A stretch of 64,000 nt of DNA from Planctomycetota bacterium (lineage in GTDB: Bacteria > Planctomycetota > UBA1135 > GCA-002686595): positions 186,001 through 250,000 of the forward strand of contig JADJLZ010000011.1 of NCBI GenBank assembly GCA_016709875.1, given 5' to 3'. Each line of letters opens with the position of its first letter. The stretch's first letter is position 1. The position numbers were made by a program, and so were the translations under genes. The notes below the pieces were generated by a model that was not told the DNA's origin, made no database searches, and saw only the letters and a list, made by a program, of their open reading frames with translations. This document shows, piece after piece, positions 1 through 8,825 of this stretch.

Positions 1-390
1 GCGCCGCTCGCCTACGTCGGCGAAGCCACGCAGGCGGGCGTCGACCCGCGCGTGATGGGCATCGGCCCGGTGCCCGCGTTCCGCGAACTCGAACAGCGCA
101 ACGGGCTCTCGGCCAGGGACTACGAGCTGGTCGAGCTCAACGAGGCCTTCGCCGCGCAGGTGCTCGCCTGCCAGCGCGAACTGGCCTTCCCGGCCGAGCG
201 CCTGAACGTCAACGGCGGCTCGATCGCGCTCGGTCACCCGATCGGCTGCACGGGCGCGCGCATCGTCGTCACGCTGCTGCACGAGATGCGGCGCCGGCAG
301 GCCGCCAACGGTCTGGCCACGCTGTGCATCTCTGGCGGCATGGGCATGGCCACTGCATTCCACCGCACCTCCCCCAAAGGACACTCATGA
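1..390 (+). CDS. Acetyl-CoA acetyltransferase (thiolase), C-terminal part
   Basis: Condenses two acetyl-CoA or cleaves 3-ketoacyl-CoA in the cytoplasm. The frame is open from the first base, so the N-terminal half with the acyl-binding cysteine lies outside the window. The visible 129 residues carry the thiolase C-terminal signatures: NEAF, the histidine in NGGSIALGHPIGCTG, and a C-terminal catalytic cysteine in the CISGG segment (CxGGG in most relatives). Its TGA overlaps the ATG of the next gene (ATGA), which indicates translational coupling in the operon that continues to 7819. It resembles the second thiolase at 3506. Family assignment is firm; chain-length preference is not visible. Confidence 0.93.
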   Translation, partial: APLAYVGEATQAGVDPRVMGIGPVPAFRELEQRNGLSARDYELVELNEAFAAQVLACQRELAFPAERLNVNGGSIALGHPIGCTGARIVVTLLHEMRRRQAANGLATLCISGGMGMATAFHRTSPKGHS

Positions 391-1262
391 GCATCAAGAA
401 GGTTGGAGTCGTCGGCTGCGGCCTGATGGGCCACGGCATCGCACAGGTCGCCGCACAGGGCGGCTGCACGGTCGTCGTGGTCGAGACCGAACAGAAGTTC
501 CTCGACACCGGGCTCGCGCGCATCGACAAGTCGCTCTCCAAGATGGCCGAGAAGGCCAAGGAGAAGGGCGGCAACTTCGAGGCGGCACCCGTGCGCGCGC
601 GCATCAGCGGCTCGCTCGAGCGCAAGTCGCTCGCCGACTGCGACCTCGTGGTCGAGGCGATCGTCGAGGACCTGGGCGTCAAGAACAAGCTCTTCGCGGA
701 GCTCGGCGCGCTGTGCAAGAAGGAGACGATCTTCGCCTCCAACACGAGCTCCTTCCCGATCGCCGAGATGGCCAAGGCCTCCGGCCGTCCGTCGCAGTTC
801 GTGGGCCTGCACTTCTTCAACCCGGTGCAGCTGATGAAGCTCGTCGAGGTCGTGCGCACCGACGCGACCTCCGAGGAAGTCTTCGCGCAGGCGCGCGCCT
901 TCGGCGAGACCTGCGGCAAGTCGCCGGTCGCCTGCAAGGACACGCCCGGTTTCGTCGTCAACCGCCTGCTCGTGCCCTACATGGCCGAGGCGATGAAGAT
1001 GCTCGATCGCGGCGACGCCAGCGCGCAGGACATCGACACGGCGATGAAATTCGGCTGCGGCTACCCGATGGGGCCCTTCGAGCTCACCGACTACGTCGGC
1101 CTGGACACCACGCTCTCCATCCTGCAGGGCTGGGTGAAGCGCTACCCGAACGAACCGGCCTTCAAGATCCCGGCCGTGCTCGAGAAACTGGTCAACGAGA
1201 AAAAGCTCGGCCGCAAGTCCGGTCAGGGCTTCTACAAGTGGGAAGGAGACAAGCGCACATGA
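387..1262 (+). CDS. 3-hydroxyacyl-CoA (3-hydroxybutyryl-CoA) dehydrogenase
   Basis: NAD(P)-dependent oxidation of 3-hydroxyacyl-CoA to 3-ketoacyl-CoA, or the reverse reduction. The 291-residue length matches the stand-alone short form (Hbd/PaaC type), not the FadB fusion. Seen: Rossmann motif GCGLMGHGIAQ near the N-terminus, NTSSFPI, the catalytic region GLHFFNPVQLMKLVEVV with its histidine, and the C-terminal dimerisation domain starting at DTPGFVVNRLL. The start is the ATG in the ATGA overlap with the thiolase; an upstream in-frame ATG would run into that gene and lacks family similarity. Position between thiolase and crotonase genes fits C4-CoA or beta-oxidation chemistry. Confidence 0.92.
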   Translation: MSIKKVGVVGCGLMGHGIAQVAAQGGCTVVVVETEQKFLDTGLARIDKSLSKMAEKAKEKGGNFEAAPVRARISGSLERKSLADCDLVVEAIVEDLGVKNKLFAELGALCKKETIFASNTSSFPIAEMAKASGRPSQFVGLHFFNPVQLMKLVEVVRTDATSEEVFAQARAFGETCGKSPVACKDTPGFVVNRLLVPYMAEAMKMLDRGDASAQDIDTAMKFGCGYPMGPFELTDYVGLDTTLSILQGWVKRYPNEPAFKIPAVLEKLVNEKKLGRKSGQGFYKWEGDKRT

Positions 1263-2167
1263 TGATCGCAACCCTCGCGCTCGCCGCCGCTCTGTTCGGC
1301 GAGCCGCAAGTCAGCTGGTCCGCGTCGCAGAAGGCCTACGTGAAGGGCATGCCCTTTCCGGTCAAGGTCGAACTGGCGGCGAGCACCAGCGAAGAAGTGC
1401 CCGTCTGGATGGCCGAGGCCTCGGGCTTCACCGTCAACGGCAAGCCGATCGGCAAGCGTTCCACCGGCAAGCTGATGCTCGCCGCGGGCGCGAAGTTCTC
1501 GATCGAGTTCGACCTCGGTCCGCAACTCGCAGACGCGGCCGCCGCGGGCGAGTTCAAGCTCGGCTTCGCCGACGGCAAGGGCGGCGCGGACATCGGCGTG
1601 ACCTGCTGGGAGCCCGCGCCCGCGGGTCTGGACTTCATGAAGATGGAGCCCGCCGACCTGGCCAAGTACCAGGTGCTGATGAACACCAACCGCGGCGCAA
1701 TGCGCTTTGAGATGTGGCCCGACGTCGCGCCCGGCCACGTGCGCAACTTCCTCGACCTGTGCTACACGAAGTTCTACGACAGCACGCAGTTCCACCGCGT
1801 GAAGAACGACTTCATGATCCAGGGCGGCGACCCGAACACGAAGTCCGACAACCAGGCCGGCTGGGGCATGGGCAACGGCCCGCGCATGCTCAAGGCGGAG
1901 TTCTCGAAGAAGCACCACGAGCGCGGCGTGCTCTCGATGGCGCGCGGCGGTGATCCGGACTCGGCCTCGTGCCAGTTCTTCGTCATGACGGGCGCCGCGC
2001 CCTTCCTCGATGGCAAGTACTCCACCTTCGGCAAGCTGCTCGACGGCGATGAAACGCTCGAAGCCATCGGCAACGCCAAGGGCCTCGTCGGCGGGGACGG
2101 CACGATCCGCCCGCGCGACCCGCAGAAGATCCTCTCCGCAATCGTCATCCGCGCGCCCGCGAAGTGA
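1259..2167 (+). CDS. Exported cyclophilin-type peptidyl-prolyl isomerase
   Basis: A 302-residue protein starting MMIATLALAAALF, which looks like a short signal peptide, followed by about 110 residues of uncharacterised beta-rich sequence and then a cyclophilin domain (roughly residues 135-300). Cyclophilin motifs seen are the FHRV active-site arginine motif, MIQGGDP, and CQFFVM. It should catalyse proline cis-trans isomerisation, probably outside the cytoplasm. Its ATG lies in an ATGA overlap with the dehydrogenase, and its stop overlaps a possible GTG start of the next cyclophilin. Two isomerases inside an acyl-CoA operon is unusual; no functional link is evident from sequence. Confidence 0.88.
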   Translation: MMIATLALAAALFGEPQVSWSASQKAYVKGMPFPVKVELAASTSEEVPVWMAEASGFTVNGKPIGKRSTGKLMLAAGAKFSIEFDLGPQLADAAAAGEFKLGFADGKGGADIGVTCWEPAPAGLDFMKMEPADLAKYQVLMNTNRGAMRFEMWPDVAPGHVRNFLDLCYTKFYDSTQFHRVKNDFMIQGGDPNTKSDNQAGWGMGNGPRMLKAEFSKKHHERGVLSMARGGDPDSASCQFFVMTGAAPFLDGKYSTFGKLLDGDETLEAIGNAKGLVGGDGTIRPRDPQKILSAIVIRAPAK

Positions 2168-2178
2168 AAGGCGAACCC

Positions 2179-2712
2179 ATGCAAGCAGCCGAATCCGGTC
2201 TGAAATTCCTCGAGATGCCGGTCGAGGACCTCTCGAAGTTCCACGTCGTGCTCGACACCAACCAGGGCGAGATGGAAGTCGAGTTCTGGCCCGAGCACGC
2301 GCCCAACCACGTGCGCAACTTCCTCGATCTCGCGTACTCCGGCTTCTACGACAAGAAGTCGTTTCACCGCGTGATCCCGGGCTTCATGATCCAGGGCGGC
2401 TGCCCGCAGGGCACCGGCATGGGCGACGGCCCGCGGCGCCTGAAGGCCGAGTTCAACGCGCGCAAGCACGTGAAGGGCGTGCTCTCGATGGCGCGTTCCT
2501 CGAACCCGGATTCGGCCTCGTGCCAGTTCTTCGTGATGCACGCGGCCTCGCCGCACCTCGACGGCCAGTACTCGGCCTTCGGCAAGCTCGTGCGCGGCGA
2601 GCAGACGCTGGACAAGATCGCCGGCACGCGCACGGGCGGCAACGACAAGCCCGTGCAGCCGCAGACGATCAACAAGGCCACCGTCGTGCGCGCCGAGGCC
2701 CAGAAGAGCTGA
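2179..2712 (+). CDS. Cyclophilin-type peptidyl-prolyl isomerase (cytosolic)
   Basis: A 177-residue cyclophilin without a signal peptide. Motifs seen: FHRVIPGFMIQGG, FNARKHVKGVLSMARS and CQFFVMH. It is closely similar to the C-terminal domain of the preceding gene, so the pair probably arose by tandem duplication with one copy acquiring an export signal and extra N-terminal domain. I choose the ATG at 2179 because an AAAGG sequence sits about seven bases upstream; a GTG at 2164 overlapping the previous stop would add five residues. Four bases separate its stop from the next start. Confidence 0.9.
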   Translation: MQAAESGLKFLEMPVEDLSKFHVVLDTNQGEMEVEFWPEHAPNHVRNFLDLAYSGFYDKKSFHRVIPGFMIQGGCPQGTGMGDGPRRLKAEFNARKHVKGVLSMARSSNPDSASCQFFVMHAASPHLDGQYSAFGKLVRGEQTLDKIAGTRTGGNDKPVQPQTINKATVVRAEAQKS

Positions 2713-2715
2713 GCG

Positions 2716-3489
2716 ATGGACTTCAAGAACCTCCTGCTCGAGAGCTCGAACGGCATCGCCAAGCTGACCGTCAACCGGCCGGACAAGCTCAACGCGCTCA
2801 ACCACGAGACGCTCTCCGAGCTCGCCCGCGCCTTCGATGCGATCGAAGCGGATGCCCTCGTGCGCGTGCTCGTCGTCACCGGCTCGGGCGAGAAGGCCTT
2901 CGTCGCGGGAGCGGACATCAACGAGCTCGTGGCGATGCAGAGCGCGATGCAGGCCAAGGACCTGGCCTTCTTCGGCCAGCAGGTCTTCGGGCGACTCGAG
3001 AAGATGTCGAAGCCCTCGATCGCGATGGTCAACGGCTTCGCGCTCGGCGGCGGCTGCGAGCTCGCGCTCGCCTGCACGCTGCGCACGGCCTCGAAGAGCG
3101 CGCGCTTCGGCCTGCCCGAGGTCTCGCTGGGCATCATCCCCGGCTACGGCGGCACGCAACGCCTCGCGCGCATCGCGGGGCCCGGCGTGGCGCGCGAGTG
3201 GGTGCTGACCGGCGACATGATCGGGGCCGAGGAAGCCTGGCGCGTGGGCGTCGTCAACCGGCTCTTCGCGCCGGAGGAACTGAAGGAAGGCACCTGGAAG
3301 CTCGCCGAGACGATCCTCTCGCGCGGGCCGACCGCACTGCGACTCGCGCTCGAGACCATCCGCCGCGGGCTCAACATGAGCCAGCAGGAGGGCGAGATCA
3401 TCGAGAGCGACATGTTCGGACTGGCATCCACCACCGAGGACATGCGCCAGCGGATGCAGGCGTTCCTCGACAAGTCGAAGAAGAAGTAG
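2716..3489 (+). CDS. Enoyl-CoA hydratase/crotonase
   Basis: Hydrates trans-2-enoyl-CoA (for example crotonyl-CoA) to 3-hydroxyacyl-CoA. The 257-residue length is standard. Seen: the oxyanion-hole and CoA motifs AFVAGADI and NGFALGGGCELALAC, and the second conserved acidic region LPEVSLGIIPGYGGTQ. Both glutamates expected for hydratase activity are present (in GGCEL and LPEV), which favours a true hydratase over an isomerase. With the flanking dehydrogenase and thiolases it completes a thiolase-dehydrogenase-crotonase set; an acyl-CoA dehydrogenase is not in the window. Confidence 0.92.
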   Translation: MDFKNLLLESSNGIAKLTVNRPDKLNALNHETLSELARAFDAIEADALVRVLVVTGSGEKAFVAGADINELVAMQSAMQAKDLAFFGQQVFGRLEKMSKPSIAMVNGFALGGGCELALACTLRTASKSARFGLPEVSLGIIPGYGGTQRLARIAGPGVAREWVLTGDMIGAEEAWRVGVVNRLFAPEELKEGTWKLAETILSRGPTALRLALETIRRGLNMSQQEGEIIESDMFGLASTTEDMRQRMQAFLDKSKKK

Positions 3490-3505
3490 AGGCAAGGCAC
3501 ACACC

Positions 3506-4711
3506 ATGGCGACCGAAATCGTTCTCGTTGGCGGAGCGCGCACCCCGATGTGCGAGTACTCCGGGACTCCCGGCTACGGCAAGCTCAAGGACCTCTCGGC
3601 GATCGACCTCGCCGCGCACGCCTCGAAGGCTGCGCTCGCGCGATCCAAGGTCGACCCCGCCTCGATCGACCACGTCGTCTTTGGCAACGCGCTGCAGACC
3701 TCGGTCGACGCGCTCTACGGCGCGCGCCACGTGGGTCTCAAGGCCGGAGTCCCCAAGGAGATCGGTGCGCTGACCGTCAACCGCCTGTGCGGTTCGGGCG
3801 TGCAGTCGATCGTCAGCGGAGCGCAGATGATCCTGCTCGGCGAGGCCAAGACCGTGCTCGCGGGCGGCATGGAGAACATGTCGCAGGCGCCCTACGTGCT
3901 CTACGGTACGCGCACGGGCATCCCCTTCGGCGCACAGCCCGTGCTGCAGGATTCGCTCTTCGCCTCGCTCTCGGATCCGGTCGCGGGCCTGATGATGGCG
4001 CAGACTGCGGAGAAGGTCGCCAAGCGCCTGGGCATCACGCGCGAGGAGCAGGACAAGTACGCGCTGCGCAGCCACCAACTCGGCGCGGCTGCGGTCAAGG
4101 AAGGCCGTTTCGCAGCTGAGATCGAGCCGGTCGTGCTCGAGACCCGCAAGGGCCCGCAGTCGATCGCGATCGACGACCACATCAAGCCCGAGACGACGCT
4201 CGAGGGCCTCGCGAAGCTGCGCGCGGCCTTCGGCAAGGACGGCACGGTCACCGCCGGCAACGCCAGCGGCATCGTCGACGGCGCCGCTGCGGTCGTGATC
4301 ACGACCGCGGAGCGCGCCAAGGCCGACAAGCTCGACGTCTGGGCGCGCATCGTCGCCTGGTCGGCCGTCGGCTGCGAGCCGACCGAGATGGGCCTCGGCC
4401 CGGTCCCGGCGATCCAGGCCTGCCTCGCACGCGCCAAGGTCAACCTGCGCGACGTCGACCGCATCGAGATCAACGAGGCCTTCTCGGCCCAGTACCTGGG
4501 CTGCGAGAAGGAACTCGAGCTCGATCGCGAGCGCTGCAACGTCAACGGCGGCGCGATCAGCCTGGGCCACCCGCTCGGCGCGACCGGAACGCGCCTCGTC
4601 CTGACCCTGATGCACGAACTGCGCCGCTCGAAGAAGCGCTACGGCATCGCGTCGGCCTGCATCGGCGGCGGGCAGGGCATTGCGATGCTGATCGAGAACC
4701 CGCAGGCGTAG
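3506..4711 (+). CDS. Acetyl-CoA acetyltransferase (thiolase), full length
   Basis: A 401-residue thiolase. All catalytic elements are visible: the acyl-accepting cysteine in RLCGSGVQSI, the GHPLGATG histidine, the NEAFSAQ segment and the C-terminal cysteine in CIGGGQG. It is the second thiolase of the operon. The pair might differ in direction or chain length (biosynthetic acetoacetyl-CoA thiolase versus degradative 3-ketoacyl-CoA thiolase), but nothing in the sequence decides this. It follows the crotonase by 16 bases and precedes the aconitase-family gene by nine. Confidence 0.93.
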   Translation: MATEIVLVGGARTPMCEYSGTPGYGKLKDLSAIDLAAHASKAALARSKVDPASIDHVVFGNALQTSVDALYGARHVGLKAGVPKEIGALTVNRLCGSGVQSIVSGAQMILLGEAKTVLAGGMENMSQAPYVLYGTRTGIPFGAQPVLQDSLFASLSDPVAGLMMAQTAEKVAKRLGITREEQDKYALRSHQLGAAAVKEGRFAAEIEPVVLETRKGPQSIAIDDHIKPETTLEGLAKLRAAFGKDGTVTAGNASGIVDGAAAVVITTAERAKADKLDVWARIVAWSAVGCEPTEMGLGPVPAIQACLARAKVNLRDVDRIEINEAFSAQYLGCEKELELDRERCNVNGGAISLGHPLGATGTRLVLTLMHELRRSKKRYGIASACIGGGQGIAMLIENPQA

Positions 4712-4720
4712 GGGCAAAGC

Positions 4721-6749
4721 GTGAATCCCCTGATCCACACCGGAGCTGGTGGCCAGCGCGTCGTCGCGCTCACCCCTGGCAAGCGCATCCTGTTCCTCAC
4801 CAAGGATCTCGACACGATCCAGCGCCAGCTCTCGGGCGAGCTCGACCTCCGCATGGAGGACATCGACCCGCGCGACCTGCTCGACGACATCAACACCGAC
4901 GTGATGACGCCGGCCTGGGTCTGCTTCCGGCATCGGCCAGAGGACATCGCGCTCGACGCCTACGCCGGCCTCGTGAAACCCGACGGCACGCGCGTGATGG
5001 GCACGCGCGCGCTGATGAACGGCAACTTCGAGGTGATCGTCTCCGGTCAGCGCAAGGGCACGGGTTCCTCGCGCGAGACCGCACCGCAGTGCGAACGCTG
5101 GAGCGGCATTCGCCTGGTGATCGCCGCGTCCTTCGCGCCGATCCACGAGCGCAACAACATCAACCTGGGCCAGCTGATGGGGGATTACGCGCAGCTCGCG
5201 CGCCTGCAGAAGGGCGAGCAGCTCGCGCTCGAGGAGTTCACCTCCAAGTACGACCCGGTCACGCGCGCGATCCTCGAATCCGGCGGGCTGTTCCCCTTCG
5301 CCACGCGCCTGCAGCACAAGCAGATCACCGTCGCGCCGATCGCCACGGGCAAGCGGCCGATGACGATGGCCGAGAAGATTCTCGCTGCGCACCTCGTTGG
5401 CGTCGCGGATCCGTCGCGCAGCGTCGCGCCGGGTGACATCGCGCTGGTGCGCGTGGACGGCGGCTACAGCCACGAGTTCACCACCGCGCAGGTGCACCAC
5501 TTCCTCGCGCAGGAGTACGGCGCCGACTACAAGATCCCCGATCCGAGCAAGTTCGCGGTCTTCGAGGACCACCTGCTGTACACCGACGGCGTGAAGCGCA
5601 TGGCGCCCTTCGCGAGCGAGATCCAGACGCTGCGCGACTTGCAGAAGCAGTTCCAGCGCCACACCGGCGTGCGCGACTACTCCGCGCGCGACGGCGTCTC
5701 GCCGGGCATCTGCCACCAGGTCGCGCGCGAGCAGTTCGTCGATCCGGGCGACTTCATCCAGGCTACCGACAGCCACACCTGCATGGGCGGCGGCAGCAAT
5801 GCCCTGACCTGGGGCGTGGGAGCGACGGAGTACGCGGGCCTGGTCTACTCGGGCTTCACCTTCGTTCAGGTGCCCGAGTCGATCCGCTTCGAGCTGCGCG
5901 GTCGTCTGCGCTCGGACTGCACCGCCAAGGACCTGATGCTGCACATCCTCAAGGTCTACGCCACGGCCGAGTCCACGCTCGACCGCGTGATGGAGTTCGG
6001 CGGGCCGGGTCTTGCGACGCTCAGCGTCGACGAGCGCGCGACGCTGACCAACATGGCGACCGAGTGCAGCGCCAAGTCCGGCGTGTGCGAGGGCGACGAG
6101 CTGCTCGTCGAGTGGCTCGCCGCGCGCCGTCCGAACCTCTCGCGCGAGCAGATCCGCGCGCGCTTCGTCGCGCCGGACGCGGGCGCGCGCTACGACGGTG
6201 GCGTGCACACGATCGACCTCTCCGGGATCGTCCCGATGGTGGCCGAGCCCGGCGATCCGACCTACGGCAAGGACATCAGCGGACCTCGCCGAAGTGAAGA
6301 TCGACATCGCCTACGGCGGCTCCTGCACCGCGGGCAAGGAGCACGACCTCGACCTCTACGCCGCCGTGCTCTCCGACGCGCTCGCGCACGGCCGCCGCGT
6401 GGCAGCCGGCACGCGCATGGTGATCCAGTTCGGCAGCGAGAGCGTGCGCGAATATGCGCGCTCGCGCGGCTACCTGCAGGTCTTCCAGGAAGCCGGCGTC
6501 GAGGTGATCAACCCCGGCTGCGGCGCCTGCATCGGCTGCGGACCGGGCGTCTCCGACACCAAGGAACAGGTCACGGTCAGCGCAATCAACCGCAACTTCA
6601 CCGGCCGCAGCGGTCCGGGCCGGCTCTACCTCGCCAGCCCGCTCACCGTCGCGGCCAGCGCCATCGAGGGCCGGATCACGAGCTGGCACCCCGGCAAGTA
6701 CGACGGCAAACAGCCCTCCCCCCAGCAACAAGAGACCAGGACAGCGTGA
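4721..6749 (+). CDS. Aconitase-family hydratase, apparent +1 frameshift at about 6281
   Basis: An aconitase/isopropylmalate-dehydratase family protein of about 675 residues if corrected. The small swivel domain comes first (DDINTDVMTPAW, GTGSSRETAPQCERW) and the large Fe-S domain follows (MAEKILAAHLV, the TDSHTCMGGG segment). GTG start, with AGGGG upstream. The first frame runs into unrelated sequence after DPTYGKDIS; dropping one base near 6281 joins it to the frame reading DLAEVKIDIAYGGSC to the stop at 6747-6749. The three expected cluster ligands (GGSC and CGACIGC) all lie after the shift, so an uncorrected product could not hold the cluster. It could be a sequence error, a recent mutation or programmed frameshifting; codon use stays normal on both sides, favouring error or a very recent event. 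Substrate (citrate, isopropylmalate or homologue) is unresolved. Confidence 0.8.
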
Positions 6750-7819
6750 TGAGCGACTACGACATCGCAGTGGTGGCCGGCGACGGCATCGGCCCCGAGG
6801 TGACGCGCGAGGCGCTGAAGGTCGTCGACGCCGCGGGCTCGATCCACGGCTTCAAGATCCGTCGCAGCGAGTATCCCTTCAGCACCGAGCACTGGCTCAA
6901 GACCAAGGAGATCTTCCCCGAGTCGGCCTTCTCCGAGGTGAAGCAGAAGCGCGCGATCTTCCTCGGCGCCATCGGCGACCCGCGCGCGCCGGTCGGCCTG
7001 ATCGAGTTCGGCATCATCGCCAAGATGCGCTTCGAGCTCGATCTGTACGTCAACCTGCGCCCGATCAAGCTCTACGACGAGCGCCTGTGCCCGCTCAAGG
7101 GCAAGACGCCCGCGGACGTGGACATGATCATCTGCCGCGAGAACACCGAGGGCGAGTACGCCGGCTCCTTCGGCTACACGCACAAGGGCCTCGCCTCCGA
7201 GGTCGCGACACAGGTGATGGTCTACTCGCGCGAGGGCACCGAGCGCATCATCCGCTACGCCTTCGAGCTCGCGCGCACGCGAGCGCGCAAGCAGGTGACG
7301 CTGATCGACAAGGCCAACGCGCTGCGCTCGATGGACCTGTGGACGCGCGTCTTCGCCGAGGTCGCGCTGGAGTACCCCGACGTCAAGACCGAGCACGCCT
7401 ACATCGACGCGGCCTGCATGTGGATGGTCAAGAACCCCGAGTGGTTCGACGTGGCCGTCACGAGCAACCTGATGGGCGACATCATCACCGACCTCGGCGC
7501 GATGGTGCAGGGCGGCATGGGCATCGCGGCGAGCGGGAATCTGCACCCGGGCAAGGTGTCTCTCTTCGAGCCGATCCACGGCTCGGCGCCCAAGTACGCC
7601 GGCAAGAACGTCTCCAGCCCGGTGGCGGCGATCCTCGCGGGCTCGATGATGCTCGACTACCTCGGCGAGAAGAAGGCCGCGGCGCAGATCGAGAGCGCGG
7701 TGATCGACCTGATCCGCTCGAAGCGCATCAAGGGCGTCAACACCGCCGACCACGGCACGACCGAAGTCGGCGACATGGTCGTGGCCGAGCTGCGCAAGCC
7801 GGCGGTGGCGAAGGTCTAG
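6749..7819 (+). CDS. Isocitrate/isopropylmalate-family beta-decarboxylating dehydrogenase
   Basis: A 356-residue NAD(P)-dependent 2-hydroxyacid oxidative decarboxylase. Seen: GDGIGPEV at the N-terminus, the RENTEGEY substrate loop, the DKANALR segment, the metal-binding TSNLMGDIITD aspartates and the GSAPKYAGKN cofactor loop. RENTEGEY is typical of isocitrate and tartrate-type members, whereas isopropylmalate dehydrogenases usually differ in this loop, so NAD-isocitrate dehydrogenase is my best guess. The ATG overlaps the aconitase-family stop by one base (TGATG), strongly suggesting consecutive steps: hydratase, then dehydrogenase. It is the last gene of the operon. Confidence 0.87.
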   Translation: MSDYDIAVVAGDGIGPEVTREALKVVDAAGSIHGFKIRRSEYPFSTEHWLKTKEIFPESAFSEVKQKRAIFLGAIGDPRAPVGLIEFGIIAKMRFELDLYVNLRPIKLYDERLCPLKGKTPADVDMIICRENTEGEYAGSFGYTHKGLASEVATQVMVYSREGTERIIRYAFELARTRARKQVTLIDKANALRSMDLWTRVFAEVALEYPDVKTEHAYIDAACMWMVKNPEWFDVAVTSNLMGDIITDLGAMVQGGMGIAASGNLHPGKVSLFEPIHGSAPKYAGKNVSSPVAAILAGSMMLDYLGEKKAAAQIESAVIDLIRSKRIKGVNTADHGTTEVGDMVVAELRKPAVAKV

Positions 7820-7947
7820 AGCGCCTTGCGGCGTTGGCCGCCAACACGAAGCGGAGCAGGACCGTCCCGCACAGCTCGCACATTGCCTCGAGCTCGCGAA
7901 GAAGCTCCAGGCTGCCGCCGAGAAGCGCTCCTGGTGATCCCGACCGC

Positions 7948-7959
7948 GCGAAATTTCGC
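7948..7959. promoter_or_regulatory. Palindrome GCGAAATTTCGC upstream of toxin gene, copy 1
   Basis: A perfect 12-bp palindrome in the 238-base gap between the dehydrogenase gene and the toxin gene. The same palindrome, with similar sequence after it, stands before the second toxin-like gene at 8826. Antitoxins of HigA type commonly repress their own operon through such palindromes, so I infer an operator. A second small inverted repeat (TCGCA-AGAG-TGCGA, 8027-8040) lies just upstream of the start. No convincing -35/-10 pair was found. Confidence 0.45.
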
Positions 7960-8057
7960 AGTCCGGCCAGCAACCTTCGCACCCTCCGAGCGTCATCGGA
8001 GTGAGGGATTGCCTCGCTTGTGCATATCGCAAGAGTGCGATAAAAGGGAGGGTATGC

Positions 8058-8441
8058 TTGCCGCCGGTACGGATCGTCTTCTTCAAGGATGCCTCGGGAC
8101 GGATCCCGGTGCTGGAGTGGCTCCGGACGCATCGCTTCCGGGACCCGCTCCGATACGACCGGGTGACCTCGTTGGTGAGGCGGCTCGAGGAGTTCGGGCA
8201 CGAGCTGCGCCGGCCAGTTTCAGGCCACCTGGGTGGCGGAATCCACGAGTTGCGGGCCCATGCCGGTCGCGTTCAGATCCGCGTCCTGTACTTCTTCCAC
8301 GGGACGACGACGGTCGCCTTGGCCGTTGTGTGCCGCAAGGAGGCCCGGGTGGAGCACTCGGATCTCTGGGATGCAGTGCGAGCAAGGAACCAGTTCGAGG
8401 CTTTGCCCGGGAGGCACTGGCATGAAGAAGAAGACTACTAA
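8058..8441 (+). CDS. HigB/Gp49-like type II toxin
   Basis: A 127-residue protein of the RelE-superfamily Gp49-like (phage-derived DUF891) group, predicted to cleave mRNA. Seen: VRIVFFKDASGRIPVLEWL at the N-terminus, GGIHELRA and the RVLYFFHG core strand. I choose the TTG at 8058 because GGGAGGG ends five bases upstream; a GTG at 8001 would add 19 residues lacking family similarity. The coding end overlaps the antitoxin start by 20 bases in another frame, the toxin-first order usual for HigBA. Inference of toxicity rests on family and pairing only. Confidence 0.75.
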   Translation: MPPVRIVFFKDASGRIPVLEWLRTHRFRDPLRYDRVTSLVRRLEEFGHELRRPVSGHLGGGIHELRAHAGRVQIRVLYFFHGTTTVALAVVCRKEARVEHSDLWDAVRARNQFEALPGRHWHEEEDY

Positions 8442-8760
8442 GGTCCGCATGACCAACGATGCGATGGTCATCATCGACAGGCTGACCGGAAACGACCCGG
8501 TGCGGCGCGCCGGCATCGCGGACCAGTGGATCAACCTCGAGATCGCGCAGCTCGTGTACGACGTGCGCAAGCAGGCCGGGCTGACGCAGGCGCAGCTCGC
8601 GCGCAAGGTCGGCACGACGCAGTCGGTGATCTCGCGCCTGGAGGACTCCGACTACGGCGCGCAGTCGCTCACGATGCTGCGGCGCATCGCGCGCGCGCTC
8701 GAGCTCTACCTGCGCATCTCCTTCCAGCCGCTGCCGAAGAAGAAGCGCAAGCGGGCCTGA
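8422..8760 (+). CDS. HigA-like XRE-family antitoxin
   Basis: A 112-residue protein with a clear helix-turn-helix: GLTQAQLARKVGTTQSVISR at about residues 52-71. The N-terminus (KVRMTNDAMVIIDRLTG) and lysine-rich C-terminus flank it. It should bind and neutralise the upstream toxin and repress the operon. GGAGG lies about eight bases before the ATG. The C-terminal segment RRIARALELYLRI recurs in diverged form in the fused second copy downstream, showing module duplication. Confidence 0.8.
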   Translation: MKKKTTKVRMTNDAMVIIDRLTGNDPVRRAGIADQWINLEIAQLVYDVRKQAGLTQAQLARKVGTTQSVISRLEDSDYGAQSLTMLRRIARALELYLRISFQPLPKKKRKRA

Positions 8761-8825
8761 GGCTTGCGGGCGGGCGATGGCTCGGCACGGCGCGCCGCCA
8801 ACCCGCGGCAGCGAGGGTCCGGCGA

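Noticed and set aside
234..1271. Long minus-strand frames opposite the first operon
   Set aside because: Their products are arginine-, histidine- and leucine-rich with no family motifs and mirror the plus-strand genes; they are antisense shadows.
4721..7819. A single 1032-residue aconitase-dehydrogenase fusion
   Set aside because: The frame is open across both genes, but between 6281 and 6749 the family sequence is in another frame. The dehydrogenase has its own ATG at 6749. The fusion is an artefact of GC-rich sequence without stops.
8018..8045. A promoter with TTGTGC and ATAAAA before the first toxin gene
   Set aside because: Spacing is about 16 bases, but transcription would start inside or after the ribosome site of the TTG start, so the gene could not be translated normally.
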